From contig KN832574.1 of the NCBI GenBank assembly GCA_000827205.1, positions 341,436-405,435 of the forward strand: a stretch of 64,000 nt of DNA, in the 5' to 3' direction. The notes beneath the pieces are model-generated. The model worked only from the letters and a program-made list of their open reading frames with translations. It did no database searches and was not told the DNA's origin. Made by a program: the position numbers and the translations under genes. Below are positions 9,706-21,563 of this stretch, piece after piece (the first letter of the stretch is position 1; each line of letters starts with the position of its first letter). The DNA is from Plicaturopsis crispa FD-325 SS-3 (taxonomy: Eukaryota; Basidiomycota; Agaricomycetes; Amylocorticiales; Amylocorticiaceae).

Positions 9706-10653
9706 TGATATTTTGGTCGACTTATCAATCACAGCTACCGCCCATGATATTCGCTCCATCTGACATGCGAAGAATCACAGTCATATAAATCTAGATGGCA
9801 CTTCGCTCGTGTCCGACCTCAAATGAAAAGAACTTTCGCGGCTCGCTATAATGGTGGGCAACGGACTGCTCGAAGGCGCAAAGGCGATTTAGAAAGAGGG
9901 GTCGTCATACATATTCTCGTGTATGTTTGTCAATGACTTGTAATTACTAATGTACGTTACGGACGTCGATAACGTTCCAGTAGGTTGTTTCACGCCTATT
10001 GCATTTCTTCAATGTGCTGACGGCTGCAAAGAAACATAGGCCCCAATCCCATATTGACGTGTCCAGTGCATCGCGGGCACCTTTCTCTTTCTCATCGACA
10101 AAGTCTCGAAACTCAGCCCTGTACAGTACACGACGCATCCCCCGTCGTTCTCGCATCTGATACATCTGATACCATGCACTTTCCCACTGTTCCGGTAAGG
10201 GACTGGATCTGAAGAAAAATAGCCGTATGTAATGCCTTCCTGCTCTCTTGTACGGTTCATGATAACCAAGCATAGACTCTACCAGGTTTGTCCGATGCCT
10301 GGTGTTTAGGTTAGCCTCACACACCCTGAATATTCAGCTCCACTAAGCGTGTGCTTCTTTTGGCGCGCTCTGATCCTGACAAACTCAAGTGAGTCCCGGT
10401 AGCTTACTTTCCACCGAAGAGAGCTGTTTGAGTGCCCTCCTCGGTGCCTACACTCTCTGAACGCGCGGGCTTGGAACAGATCTACGTGCAACAGCTGATC
10501 ATATCAATTGACGGAATCCCCGTCTCTGCACCGCTATCTAGATGCGGCTCTTACGACGGCCATAATGTCGCGATACGGGTACATATACCTTTAGCACCTG
10601 GACTACCGTGCACTCAACTGCACATATCGCGATACAGCACACTATAATTCGTC
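9706..10653. other. Intergenic region between DUF6534 copies 3 and 4
   Basis: Small open frames occur on the minus strand (about 9947-10324), but their codon content looks random and no family is recognised. The TATA-like element for copy 4 is listed separately. Confidence 0.4.
10576..10594 (+). promoter_or_regulatory. TATA-like element of DUF6534 copy 4
   Basis: GGGTACATATACCTTTAGC contains a TATA-type core about 70 bp before the ATG. Its GGGTA...ATACC framing resembles the equivalents upstream of copies 6 and 7. Confidence 0.45.
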
Positions 10654-12273
10654 ATGGAAGCGAGTCCTAGCTTCGCTCTGGACAACACTGTCGGCGCCCT
10701 CGAGATTGGAATCATAGTTTCCGCCTGTCTCTTTGGCATCACGACTAGCCAGGCCCACACGTATTTCCGCAAATACCCAGACGACCCGCGGTGGACGAAA
10801 GCTCTGGTAAGCACTGACCTCGTTGTCAAGCCTCGGACGCTCATGTATGCGCACTCTGAACTATTGGGGATAGGTCCTCGTTGTTTGGTAGGTCAATTTG
10901 CCATCAGCATGCGCCTTGCGCGCCTGCTTACAGTTGCACTCACACTTAGAGTACAGGTGGTGCGAGTTAGCGCACCTCGTCGCCGTATCGACGTCGATAT
11001 ACAACCTCAGCATCACCGACTTCGCGCAGCCGCAGATGCTCGTGCACCGCCAGCCCGGCGTAGTCGTCTCCATCCTCGTCAGCGCCGTTCTCGGGCCGCT
11101 TGTCCAGGTGCGTACATTGGGGGCGATTTTTTAAGGCAGGCATTGCTCATCTGTGCCCCCGAGTAGTCCTTCTTTGCGTACCGCATCCGCAAAATCTCCG
11201 GGAGCCCGTACATCCCCGTCCTGTGCTGGTGCCTCTGCGCCGCGCGCCTGCCCGTGTGCATCCTCGCCGCGGTGGAGGGCTTCCGCACGACGAACGCGCT
11301 CGTGTACATCTCGCAATGGCGCCCGCTCTTCATTGGGCTGCTCTCCGTGAGCGCGTTCAACGATGTCACGATTGCGGTGACGCTGTGCTACTACCTCAAG
11401 AGCGAGCGGGCACGGGCTATGCAACGGTAGGCAGCCGCGCAGTTTTAGTTCCAGGTCAGCAGCTCACTTGGGGCATGCGAGCAGGACTGCGGAGGCACTC
11501 GACAGGTTGATCATTTGGACTATCCGTGCGTGCTCTTCTTTTTCTGTGCTACCACTACACTCATTGTGATTTGCGACTTTAGAGACCGGCTTGATAACAA
11601 GGTGCGCCTCTAGACATCATGCACGCAGCGGCGGCTCAAGCCGAAATCAAGCGTTACTGCTGTTGCGGTGCTCGTTACTGTGAGTGCGGAGGACACACCG
11701 CTCATGGCCATGCATACTGAAATGTCTGCAGTGCCTTTCTATGCCGGATAACTGTACGTCGCTGTGAAAAGACCTCGGAAAGCGCTCACAAGCCCTGCAC
11801 CCAGACGTCTGGCTTGGGATTTGGATTCTCTTGGCCAGGTGTAAGCACACTACAATTGCATGAGCACCGGCTGTTTGCTTAAACCGCATCGCATCGTTGC
11901 CGGAAACAGTGTTCTCAAACTCTCTGCTTGCATGGTGTGCAACCCCGTCTCAAAATAGCTTACTTGATCGAGTTCATAAGACTCCTCTTTTGACAGGCTC
12001 AATCAGCGCACCGTGGGCAGCGCATTCCGACCGAATGCCGTCAACTTCCCGCAGGCCGATAGACTCTTGCCTCGCGGCACTAATAGGACAGACCTCACAG
12101 TCACCCCCGTGGTCTCTATTGATACGCCAAAGGCGACAGGGATGGCCGCGATGTACGACCATCCGTACGCGACTGCGCAGGCTGTGAGTCTCCACGTGTG
12201 TTCTCGTGTGCTGCACTCAAGCATGACGGGATAGGATATGGAGCTTGGCTGGGTGCATGGCCGAGCTATTTGA
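10654..12273 (+). CDS. DUF6534 seven-helix membrane protein (copy 4)
   Basis: This copy gives the cleanest gene model. Twelve exons sum to 975 nt, or 324 residues, with every splice phase consistent. Seven hydrophobic segments follow in order: LEIGIIVSACLFGITTSQ; the segment around CELAHLVAVSTSIYN; VVVSILVSAVLGPLVQ; YIPVLCWCLCAARLPVCI; LFIGLLSVSAFNDVTIAV; LIIWTIQTGLITSVT; and VWLGIWILLARLFSNSLLA. A soluble tail follows, with LTVTPVVSIDTPK and the ending DMELGWVHGRAI. Six exons are under 40 nt (14, 19, 28, 22, 36 and 25 nt). The seven-helix layout is receptor-like or transporter-like, but no catalytic or ligand motif is visible and the function is unknown. A TATA-like element lies about 70 bp upstream. 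Confidence 0.92.
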
Positions 12274-13254
12274 GCCAAGATTTTCACCAACATCTAACCA
12301 AAACTCCCTTAGCTCGCAACGATGTACAGATATTTATTTTTTTGATAGTTTGCCGCACCGATGGTAGGCCAGCATGAAAGGTCTGAGTGCCTAGTCGCAT
12401 TGCGTTCTTGGGTCGGTGGTCTCACACAACAACTTCGTGGAACAAAAAAGAGCGAAAGAGGAAGGGACGCGACAGGACGCGACCTCTGTCGCATGCATCA
12501 CATGATAGGGCTCGGAGTATCATGTGTGTTCCTGCTACTTACCGTCGACGCGGCGGGATGGTAAACGACGACAATTACGGTGGCCAGGGAGTCCAGACAA
12601 CGCTGGAAAACAAATTGCACCAAATTTTCGCCTCTAATAGTCCGTATGTACAGCCTACGAAATCAATACAAGTTTGCCGACTGACTTGTAGGCGCAGGTG
12701 AGTACCTCACTGTCTTAACGCTTACCTTTCATTGACTTAGCACTATACATACAGTACTCAGGCTGCTCTTTGAGTGACAGACTAAATCTCTACGGGAGAC
12801 TCACTCGCTCTCTACTGAAGATTGTTGTGGCACAGATACGACATTAGCGGAGTCTTGCCTCAGACTATTGCAATCTTAGCAGTCGCGTCCACTTCCCGCA
12901 CTCTCTCTCCTCCTCATTGCTGTCGAGTTCACTCAGATAGCTGAAGGCGTCGTCGTGCTGCAGTTGATCCATAGTGATGTGTGTCACTTCAATCTGTGCT
13001 GCCTGACACAAACATCTGTTCTGTCCGACGATGTTTGATCTCTTGCCGCACACACGTACAGCAAGTAATTACTTTGACGCGCCGTGATGCAGGCGTCTCT
13101 CAGTGCATACAGTTCAAACGTCTGTCGCCATCTCTGCACCATCTGCCTTCTGCATGAAACTACGATGCTTGTATCATGAATGGCACTGTAGGCTGGGTAT
13201 TTGTACGCCCCAAACTTATGTTTCTCCTCCTCACCACTTCTAACCCCTCGCAAT
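12274..13254. other. Intergenic region between DUF6534 copies 4 and 5
   Basis: No gene recognised. The AT-rich start (around 12325-12350) fits the 3' end of copy 4. A TATA-type GGGTATTTGTACGCC at about 13195-13209 lies about 50 bp before the ATG of copy 5. Confidence 0.4.
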
Positions 13255-14839
13255 ATGGAATCTAGTCTCGACTTCGTGCTGGACGGCACCGTTGGCGCCT
13301 TCGAGATTGGCGTTATGGTGTCGCTATGTCTATTCGGAATCATGGCTTGCCAGGCCCATACATATTTTCGCAGGTTTCCAGACGATCCGCGATGGACCAA
13401 GGCGTTGGTGCGCACGAACTCTCCTCTACCACTGAACCTCAGATACTTACATAGCGCAACACTAGGTCACTATGATCTGGTACTTATGTGTGCCGATTAA
13501 AATTGCTGCAAATGCTGATTTCCTTGTAGCTCCTGCGAGCTCGTGAATGCTGCGTCAGTGGCGACGGCGATATACACTCTTACTATCAAAGACTTCGGGC
13601 AACCGGAGAAGCTGCTGGCGAACCAACCGGGCGTGCTGTTGTCTTTCATTGTCGGCGGCATTGTCGGGCCCGCTGTTCAAGTGAGCACACGTACACTACA
13701 TCAGTTACAAGAACTGCGACCCTGATACACCGCGCCAGTCATTAATCTTTGCCTACCGCATACGCAAAGCCTCTGGGAATTTGCGCATTGCTTTAGGGTG
13801 TTGGGCTTTAAGCGCTGTGCGCTTTTCGGGGTGTCTTGCCGGGACTGTGGGAGGGTTCCGTGCGGTGAATACAGTGACGTTTATCGCGCAGTGGCGCGCA
13901 TTGTTTATAGCGCTCCTGGCCATCAGCACGTCCATCGACGTTACCGTGGCGGTGTCACTCTGCTATTACTTCAGAAGCGAGCGCGGGCGTGCTATGCGAC
14001 GGTAAGCAGTCCCTTGTCCTTAGTGACTGCAGCCTCCGTGTTTATCATGCTGCTATAGTACAGCGAAGGTGCTCGACAGGTTGATAATATTGACGATCCG
14101 TGCGTAAACTTTGCCATGCCATATCAAGTGGTAGCTGCTATTCTGACGCAGTTGCAGACACCGGGTTGCTCACAAGGTGAGCTATCAGACTTACTAGATA
14201 ACTGCTACAGCCGCTCATTCGGCATGTATGAGTGTGACCACCGTTCTCGTCCTTGTCACTGTGAGTGCGGAAATATCCCCAATTCCACGTATCCTGAATT
14301 GAGCTCAGTGTCTGGCTATGCCGAACAACTGTAAGCGCTTTGGTCTCTCCCTAGATAAAAACATTGATGGCGCCCCGCGCTCAGACATATGGCTCGGCGT
14401 CTGGCAGGTGCTCGCGCGGCGTAAGCACACCCTACTTGTCTTCATTATTTGTCTTGGTCTCACTGTAGGGTCCTCTTCCCGTTCTTCCCTGCACAGTGTT
14501 CGCGATCTCCCTGCTCGCATCGTGAGCACACCGGCATTCCCTCTCGCTCTGTATCTCCGTCCTAAATTTCTTCTTCTTGTAGGCTGAACGGGCGGACCCC
14601 AGGCCGCCCGGAAACCGTCTGCCTCCGCCGCGCGTACTGCTACGCCTGCAGCACGGCGCTCAAGATCGGCCCCGCGATTGCGATCGAGGTGCAGAAGACG
14701 ACGACGATGGCGACGGAAGATGGGGGGCCGTACGCGTTGGATACGCGTATCGAGCAAGCTGTGCGTCCTCCTAACTTGTGCCCGTGCCCTGTGTGCTCGT
14801 TCAATTTTGTTCCCTTAGGACTCTGAGCTCGGACGTTGA
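13255..14839 (+). CDS. DUF6534 seven-helix membrane protein (copy 5)
   Basis: It starts MESSLDFVLDGTVGAFEIGV, with a 153-nt first exon ending DDPRWTKAL exactly like copy 4. A 14-nt exon 2 follows (VTMIW), then SCELVNAASVATAIYTLTIKD, the helix-4 exon beginning SLIFAYRIRKASGN, VLDRLIILTI, SVTTVLVLVT, the IWLGVWQVLAR exon and a 25-nt exon (FAISLLAS). The tail opens LNGRTPGRPETVCLRRAYC, more basic and cysteine-rich than in copies 4, 6 and 7. It ends DSELGR at 14837-14839, so the terminal acidic exon is kept but its last residue is changed. No break was seen. Function unknown, as for the family. Confidence 0.88.
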
Positions 14840-15322
14840 GCTTTGCCGAACCTATATCCACAGATATATATTTCTTCCACTTTGCAATCGGACTGGACGA
14901 AAAAGAATGGACGCCTTTTGCCTATTTACTTGAGACATGTATGTATTCGTATTCCAGCATTCGACGCGCTATTGCGCTTGAATACTCTACCAGACTATTA
15001 AGTATTCGAGACATTTGTACACATACGAGGTACTACACACTTTAGTGGGCTATCGCATCCTCTGAAGGTACGGACGCTGCATAAATGGCGCTCTCGCCAG
15101 GGATCCAACCGAGCTCCAAATCCTTTACGATCACATCAGGCAAATCCGTAGCTTAGAGATAGAGGAAACTCATAGCCAGAGAGCCTCGTACTTCACTACC
15201 AGCGGGTCGATAGACTCGGGACGATATGTAAGGTGCTGACCGTGCTCCCGCCGCGCGTGCTTCAGTGTCTCCACTGTGACTTATCATGGGTTACGTCATT
15301 CCTCCAGGGGCCTGTGGTACGC
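14840..15322. other. Convergent 3' region
   Basis: Copy 5 (plus) and the 453-residue gene (minus) end into this stretch. It holds AT-rich patches and no supported gene. Confidence 0.4.
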
Positions 15323-16825
15323 CTAACCCTCGTCCGAAACGCGCGTTCCACGTCTTGCATCGCCGGCAGAAAAAAGTCGATGGAGTTGTCCCGGTCCGCG
15401 AGTGTTTCGATCCTTTTGGTTCTGGAGAGGTGGTGATTCAGGTCGAGGAATGGCTAGTGCGGGCATTTTGCTCGAGGGCCGTGGTGAGGATGGCTCAGGT
15501 GTTGATTCGGGTATCTCTTGCTGGTATACGGGTTCTTCTGGAGCCCTCAAGAAATCGAGAACATCTTTGACGATCTTCCGGTGCCAATGCAAGGCCGCCG
15601 CCGTTCCGTAATGCAGAAAAAGCGTGATCGCTCGGTTTGCGAGCTCTCTGATGTCGTCTGGGTATATGTCTCGGCTTGAAAAAGATGTCATCATATCGTA
15701 GGTTAGTCATTCACACGTTCACCGACTGCCAATAAAAATGCACCCACCGGAGTTCAAGGCAGTCGATACAAGCCTCGATAGTTCGGGCTGAATCGTCGAT
15801 ACCGGGACGCAAATGCTGGAGACGCCACCGAATAGTCTCGTGATTGACTCGAGGCCACGCTTTGCGACGGCCGCTGCATATATACGCGAATCGCCGGCGT
15901 TCTGCGGGAAAAAGACGTGCACCGAGGGGCCACAGTAGGCTGACGGGATGCGCAGCGATGGCTTCGCGCGCACCGGGGTAGTTGTTTGTACAGTGCGCGA
16001 AAATGGCGCTGTAGCGGGCGAGGAAAGGTTTAGAGCGATGGTCCCAGTAACGTTTGTCGTTGAGGCACGTATCGAGGAGGCCAATGCGTAGGTTAAACCA
16101 GAAGACAAGCTCGTCTTGCTGGGCAAAATCCCATAGGAAATCGACGAATTCGTCCTGCATGCCCAGGTGCAGAGAATCAATATCCCTGTGCGAGTCATCA
16201 ATACTCATCCGTCAGCTGTGGACCGGAGAGTACGTACACGTCGTTCTTTCCGAGCGAATACGATGAATATCCGAGTACGAACGAGTATATCTCGTCGTAG
16301 GTCCGCTTTTGGAGTGCTTTTATGAAGTGCGCCGTCTGGCGGCACTCGATTTGCAGACGAATCAAGTGCATGGCGCGGCATGTTATCCGTGGACTGTACA
16401 CTGGTCTGTGCGTCACCAGGTGCCTATATGAGCATGACATGTGTGCATTATAAAGTCAAGACAGCGGTGTACCTGGATAGCTCAATAAGATCATCCCAAA
16501 CAGGTCCCAAGGTAGGTGGGACCTCGCCAGCCGTGCGCAGTTGTTTGAAGACCAGGTTTTCTGCTGCTGATAGTTTCATTCGAATGATTACATTGTCGAG
16601 CGCACGCAGTTGCAGGTTGCCGAGAGCCTGGAGTACACGCCCCGCTGTGGACCCGATGCCAACCCAAACCGTGGTCGCATTCGAGGTCGTGGAGAGCGCT
16701 GCTGTGGACACGACAGAGTCCGAGTCCGTTACTGTATTGTCAGTGTCAAGCGCGATGACCCTGCGGAGCGGCGTCCTGGAGCTCGTCGCGGCATCCAACG
16801 CGTTGAAATGTAAGAAAGAAGGCAT
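15323..16825 (-). CDS. Hypothetical helical protein, 453 residues
   Basis: Four exons (16473-16825, 16238-16423, 15715-16185, 15323-15674) sum to 1362 nt. All three introns interrupt a codon after its second base. I recognise the style of a basidiomycete family of unknown function but cannot name it. The N-terminal part is Thr-, Ser- and Asp-rich. From about residue 120 the chain is helical, with many aromatic residues: IRLQIECRQTAHFIKALQ, FVDFLWDFAQQDELVFWF, RIGLLDTCLNDKRYW, HPVSLLWPLGARLFP and EACIDCLELRWVHFYWQ. The last 60 residues are proline- and arginine-rich. There are no membrane helices or catalytic motifs. An alpha-solenoid-like fold is a guess. It separates DUF6534 copy 5 from ARMT1 and is transcribed against both. 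Confidence 0.85.
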
Positions 16826-18157
16826 TGTCCAGGAGGATGCTGTTGACGAAAGGCACAACTAGCATGGCGCCTCATAAGTGTACGCATGCATAGTCGAGCA
16901 GTCGGCACAGGCGTAAGTAGCTTAAAGCTTAACAGAGCGACAGACCGCTAACGTGGCTCCGCCACCGACGAGGTCCTGCCGCTATACAACCTAGGTAACC
17001 AACTGCAGTACTGCACGTCTGCGGTCGTCGAGGTGCACGTCTGACAGTATCGCCACCTGATCTGATGGCCGTGCCTCCCCTGTGCATTGCCCCGCTCTGT
17101 ATTCGCATCTTCATGAACGCACGCACAAAGAGGATCGAACCAAATTGGTTTGGCTCCCGTCAAAGCGGGCAGTGGAAACACACCATAGCCCCCGCCACAT
17201 GTGCTTTGAGACCTCGGAGCGTCCGATGCACTTTCATCCGCTCCCGTGGTATAAACGCTTCAAAACCGAGTAAGTTGAGGAAAACTCGGGATTGGCCACA
17301 GAGCGATCTCGGTACAGGTCGCAGGGCGAGCTCAGGAGTGGCGATGTGAGTGTTTGTGTAGAATCGAGGACGAGGCGAGATAGGTTGTGGGGCAGCGAAT
17401 AAGTTCGAACGGAAAGACTGGGCAAATGGGCGAACAGATGAAGGGCTGAGAAAGGACGGATAGTTGTGAAAATGAGCAAACAGCTTACGAGTTCGTCGAG
17501 TACGGCTATGATCCCGCATGGATAGACAGTGGGCACACTTGACACATGCGAATAAATGGCGTTTGATATGTACTGTCCTGGGAGCGGCGACTCGGACAAC
17601 GTCAATCCGTCCTATAGTAGAATATGGTGAACGAGACCTGCGGTGCGTCAAATGGTGTTTGCTCTGGGGTCATCTCAGAGGGTTGTCGGAATCAACTAAA
17701 ACGCAGCACGAACCATGTTCAACAATCTTACACGAACAATGACGATCTACCAACGCGCGCCCACAATATTCACGGCCGTTGCTCTATGCAAATTGAGAGA
17801 CGGTGGGCGCTCTTCATGACTCTGAGGGCGTACGGCTGGAAGCGTTCATAGAAATACCCTAGAACTTAGATAGTGGCTCAAGAACGAGAGAAGCAGGAAT
17901 TGTCGCAGGATGCCAGGAGAGAAAAGTGCAAAAAAAAGGCCGCAAGAAGTTGAAGAAGAACGGTTCGCCAACGCCTCGGACCTCCTCGGGCCGCCACTGC
18001 GAATTGCAATAATTTCCGATTTCCACAGCTTCTCGACAACCTGCACCGTCAAGTCTGAATCAACTGGCGCTCCCTTTGATTTCGACGCACTTGATTTCAC
18101 CGGACTCAGTGATTTCGAGAGGACTCAAGGACTAGTTTCTTAGACGATTGCGGCACG
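16826..18157. promoter_or_regulatory. Divergent intergenic region, 453-residue gene and ARMT1
   Basis: About 1.3 kb serves two outward genes. A 77-codon open frame at 17910-18143 (plus) ends just before ARMT1, but it resembles nothing known and its opposite strand is also open. I treat it as chance or a leader region. Nothing else was recognised. Confidence 0.4.
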
Positions 18158-20580
18158 ATGGCGCGCCCACCGCCTTACAACCTCGGCGACCAGACGTCGT
18201 TCGGGTACACCACCGTCACCAGGCGCTGGCCCGTCATCCTCACAACAGTCATCGATGTCCTGTACTCTACTAACCACAACATTGCGTTGGCGAATGAGGG
18301 GAAGGGCGACGGGAATGTAGCCCTTGACGAGGGCAAGGCGATGATCGAGCGCATCAGCAGGCTCAAGTACAGGATGGGTAGGGTAAATGATCTCGAGTAA
18401 GTACGGCCCTTACATTTATGTAGAATGTCAATTGACCATCTCAAACCTACGCAGACCGATAGAGCGCGACGGCGAGCCCCTCGTCGACGAGTACAATGTT
18501 GAGCTTGCACGTCTCAAGGAGGAGGGCGCAGGGACGTGGTTCTCTGCGCCCTGGCTGTTTGCAGAGTGCGTACATTGCTTATCTCCTTTGTCGTGTTGCT
18601 CATTGTGCTGGCTTAGGTGCTACCTGTGCGTATGCGATGGACCCATCGCATGAATTTTCCCCTCTAACCGCGTCCATACGCAGGTACCGTCTCCTCCGTA
18701 CACACTTCGCGAGCGCGTCCTCCCCGTCCTGGCGCACCTTCGACCCCTTCGGCGTGCAGAAGCGGGACGCATGGAGGGGCAGCGGGAGGGCAGTCAGAGG
18801 TGCGTGCTTCTGCGGTCATCCTCAATCTGCTAACGGTGTTTATTCTACTATGAATGCTAGAGATCGCTACGACAATGCACATCCTCTCGCGCGAGCTGGG
18901 TGACGCATCTCAACGTGAGGAGCGCGCGAAGGACGATGAGGGTGAAAAACTGCACAATGACGAGAAGCTGCGCGTGCTGTTCAAGCAGATGTTGCAGATG
19001 TGTCTCTGGTGCGTGTGGGCGAAATGAAGATGTGCGCACTTTCCATGCTGATGAGAAACTCTCTTTTCACGCAGGGGAAACGCCACCGTAAGTGGCTGCA
19101 CTCGTCTTTCATCCCGCAGATTTCACGGCACGCAATCTGTGCAACTGACGACCGTCCGCAGGACCTATCCCTCCTCACGCATCTCACCGCGGCGGACATC
19201 CGTGCCCTGCAGGCCGCGGACGAGCGCCGCGAGGCGTTCATCCTACGCAACGACGAGGCGCAGGTGTGGGCGCATCTGGTCAAGGGCAATGGGAAGGGGC
19301 GTGTGGATATTGTGCTGGACAACGGTGTGTGCCCTGTCCGTACGCGACGCGCGTTTTTTGATCTTACAAGTCCGGTGGGGCAGCGGGATTCGAAGTTCGT
19401 TTGGGTGGTTTCGTCTAGTCGGAGAAAGTGGTGCTTACTGCGCTGTGACAGCTCTTCACGGACCTCGTGTTCGCGGACTTTTTGGTGACATATACGCCAT
19501 ACGTGGGGCGCGTTGTGTTCCAGTGAGTGGCCCTGTTTCTCGATGCGTTGTGTCTTGTACTGATATCTACCCACCAGCCCAAAGCTCATCCCGTGGTTCG
19601 TCTCGGACGTGACCCCGCCCGACTTCCGCGCAATATTCGAGGAGCTCAGCGATCCCGCGTTCTTCCCCGCCGATGACGTCACGGACGGAATCGAGGGCAA
19701 GCCAGACAGCAACGCGCACCTGCAGGAGATGGTCGCGCGCTGGAAGCGGCACCTCGCGGACGGGACGTTCGCGCTGAGCGTGCCGCTCGACACGCCGCTC
19801 GGCGGGACGCGCTCCCAGTCTACAGCAGGCGGTGAAGCGACGCCTGCGTACTCACGCGCAGACGCGACGCCGGAGGAGCAGGCGCAGTTTTGGACGTCGC
19901 CATGGCCGTACTGGGACATGGAGACGCGCGCGCCGGCGCTGTGGGCGAGCCTCAGGGAGAGCAGCCTCGTTGTATTTAAGGTGCGTGCACGCTGGCGGGC
20001 TTGGTGGTGTCGTGACATGGGACTGGTGGTAACTGAGTGGTGCTGGTGTGCTGATTTGATACATTTCATGCGCAGGGAGATTTGAAGTGAGTCGTGATAA
20101 TCGGTGTTTGTGCGGAGATTACTGGCTGACGACTATGTGTGCAGTTTCCGAAAGTACGTGATGTGCGTTTTAAGTTAGGTGGGACAGTCATTGATGGGTG
20201 TTGCAGGCTTACGGGCGACGTGCAGTGGCCCGCGTATACGCCGTTCGCGACCGCCCTAGGTAAGTGACGTTCACCCTCTGCCTGAATATGAGCCAACGTT
20301 TATGCTGACGCGCGACCCTAGGGCCGCTCGCCGGCTCGTTCCCGCTGCTAAGCCTGCGCACGAACAAGGCAGACGTCGTTGTCGGCGTGGACAAAGACGT
20401 CGCAGAGAGGCTAGAGCGCGAGGAGGGGCAGAAGTGGCGCGTCGACGGGCGGTGAGTGCCTGGTTTTCATGACGCACTGCCACGCCCTTGATGCAGGGAC
20501 CGGCGCTGAATTACACGCTGACAAACCTTGCTTTTGTGTAGGTATGCGTTGATCACGTTCGAGGACGCTGCACGGTAGAT
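18158..20580 (+). CDS. ARMT1/DUF89 metal-dependent carbohydrate-phosphate phosphatase
   Basis: DUF89 subfamily III proteins (human ARMT1, yeast YMR027W) are Mn/Co-dependent phosphatases that remove damaging sugar phosphates such as fructose-1-phosphate in the cytosol. Fifteen exons sum to 1524 nt, giving 507 residues and an intact frame. Family landmarks in order are PPYNLGDQTSFGYTTVTRRW at the N-terminus, PWLFAECYLYR, LWGNATDLSLL, the metal-binding DNAGFELFTDL, WFVSDVTPPDF, and FKGDLNFRKLTGDVQW near the C-terminus. Five exons are microexons (9, 13, 11, 11 and 9 nt: 18617-18625, 19075-19087, 19384-19394, 20076-20086, 20145-20153), and each encodes part of one of these conserved motifs. The methyltransferase activity once proposed for human ARMT1 is disputed. 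The gene sits between DUF6534 copies 5 and 6 and is unlikely to be functionally tied to them. Confidence 0.95.
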
Positions 20581-21563
20581 TATATGCAGAGGTGTGTATG
20601 TGGCAAGACAGGTGTGGAAGATAAAGTACGTGCAGTGGTCGTTATCATGGGCACTGTCATTGATGCACTTTGCATTGTTCAGTTTCTGTTGTACGTTTTC
20701 AAGAATGAGAACAAGTCTGTTACTCACCGAGGCTGAGGCGGCGCTTGTCGGCGCTTGATTTGCTCGGATTGGCTCCACCCCCCATCCCAAGTCTATTATG
20801 TTTTGCTGCGATATGTAGCTGCTACTTGTCGATGGACTGCGGCAGCAAGATCTCCGCGCGAAAGCGTGTCTCTGGGGAAAGGCACTTGTCCATCTCATCT
20901 AGGCGGATTACTAGGCTGGCCCGAGTGGAGAACAGTGGGCACCTACAGCCTTAGCTTTCAACATCGCTGACGGGGAGGTGAAAGGGTCGACACCCGACCG
21001 CCCTGGTGCCGTTCTCTCCTGTTCTAACGTTGTTGCTAGCCAAGCTCTGATTGGCCGTAGGTTATCCCCCCAAAACGCAGAGCTCTTTCCCAGAAATACA
21101 TGCGACGGAAAACATTCGGCGAAGACCAAATGCCGAGTGGAATGCCATGGTATCCGACGATATGTGCACCTCGTTTCATCCCCAACTCCTCAGGCGACAG
21201 CTACCACACCGCGACCTCGCCGACCAACACTTACAGGCTAACAATGTGCCAGCTGCGGCGATGCTTTTGTTTCGGTGTGCGGGCTTGACGTCTTGCTGAC
21301 ACTCGAATCGTACTAGTCGAGGACAGCCGTACGCAACGACCGTGGCTTGCGTGGCAGTGATCCACCGGAAAAGCTTCTAGTCTCAACCTATGGGCCGATG
21401 GAGCGTGATTCTTTGGGCGCGTGCCGCTCGCCGCTAACTGCATACAACTCTGGCGTCCCGGTCGCGGTGCTGTAGGGGTTGCACATGCTGCAGTACTGCG
21501 AGGTAGGTACTTATACCCTTCGCACTTGAATGTTCCCTCACCACTTCTGAATCGCGGCACTTT
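20581..21563. promoter_or_regulatory. Upstream region of DUF6534 copy 6, duplicated before copy 7
   Basis: From about 20810 onward the sequence can be aligned by eye with the region before copy 7 (from about 23450): CGATATGTAGCTGCTACTTG against CGATATCTAGCTGCCACTTG, shared GGCACCTACAG blocks, and CCCAAAACGCA near 21070 and 23670. No gene was recognised. Confidence 0.55.
21511..21525 (+). promoter_or_regulatory. TATA element of DUF6534 copy 6
   Basis: TTATACCCTTCGCAC lies about 50 bp before the ATG and is shared almost base for base with copy 7. Confidence 0.6.

Noticed and set aside
17160-17651. 163-codon minus-strand open frame
   Set aside because: Basic and Pro/Arg-rich without motifs, and competing frames exist on both strands.
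17910-18143. 77-codon frame ending just before ARMT1
   Set aside because: Opposite strand is equally open and no family matches; may be an upstream frame of the ARMT1 transcript but not supported.
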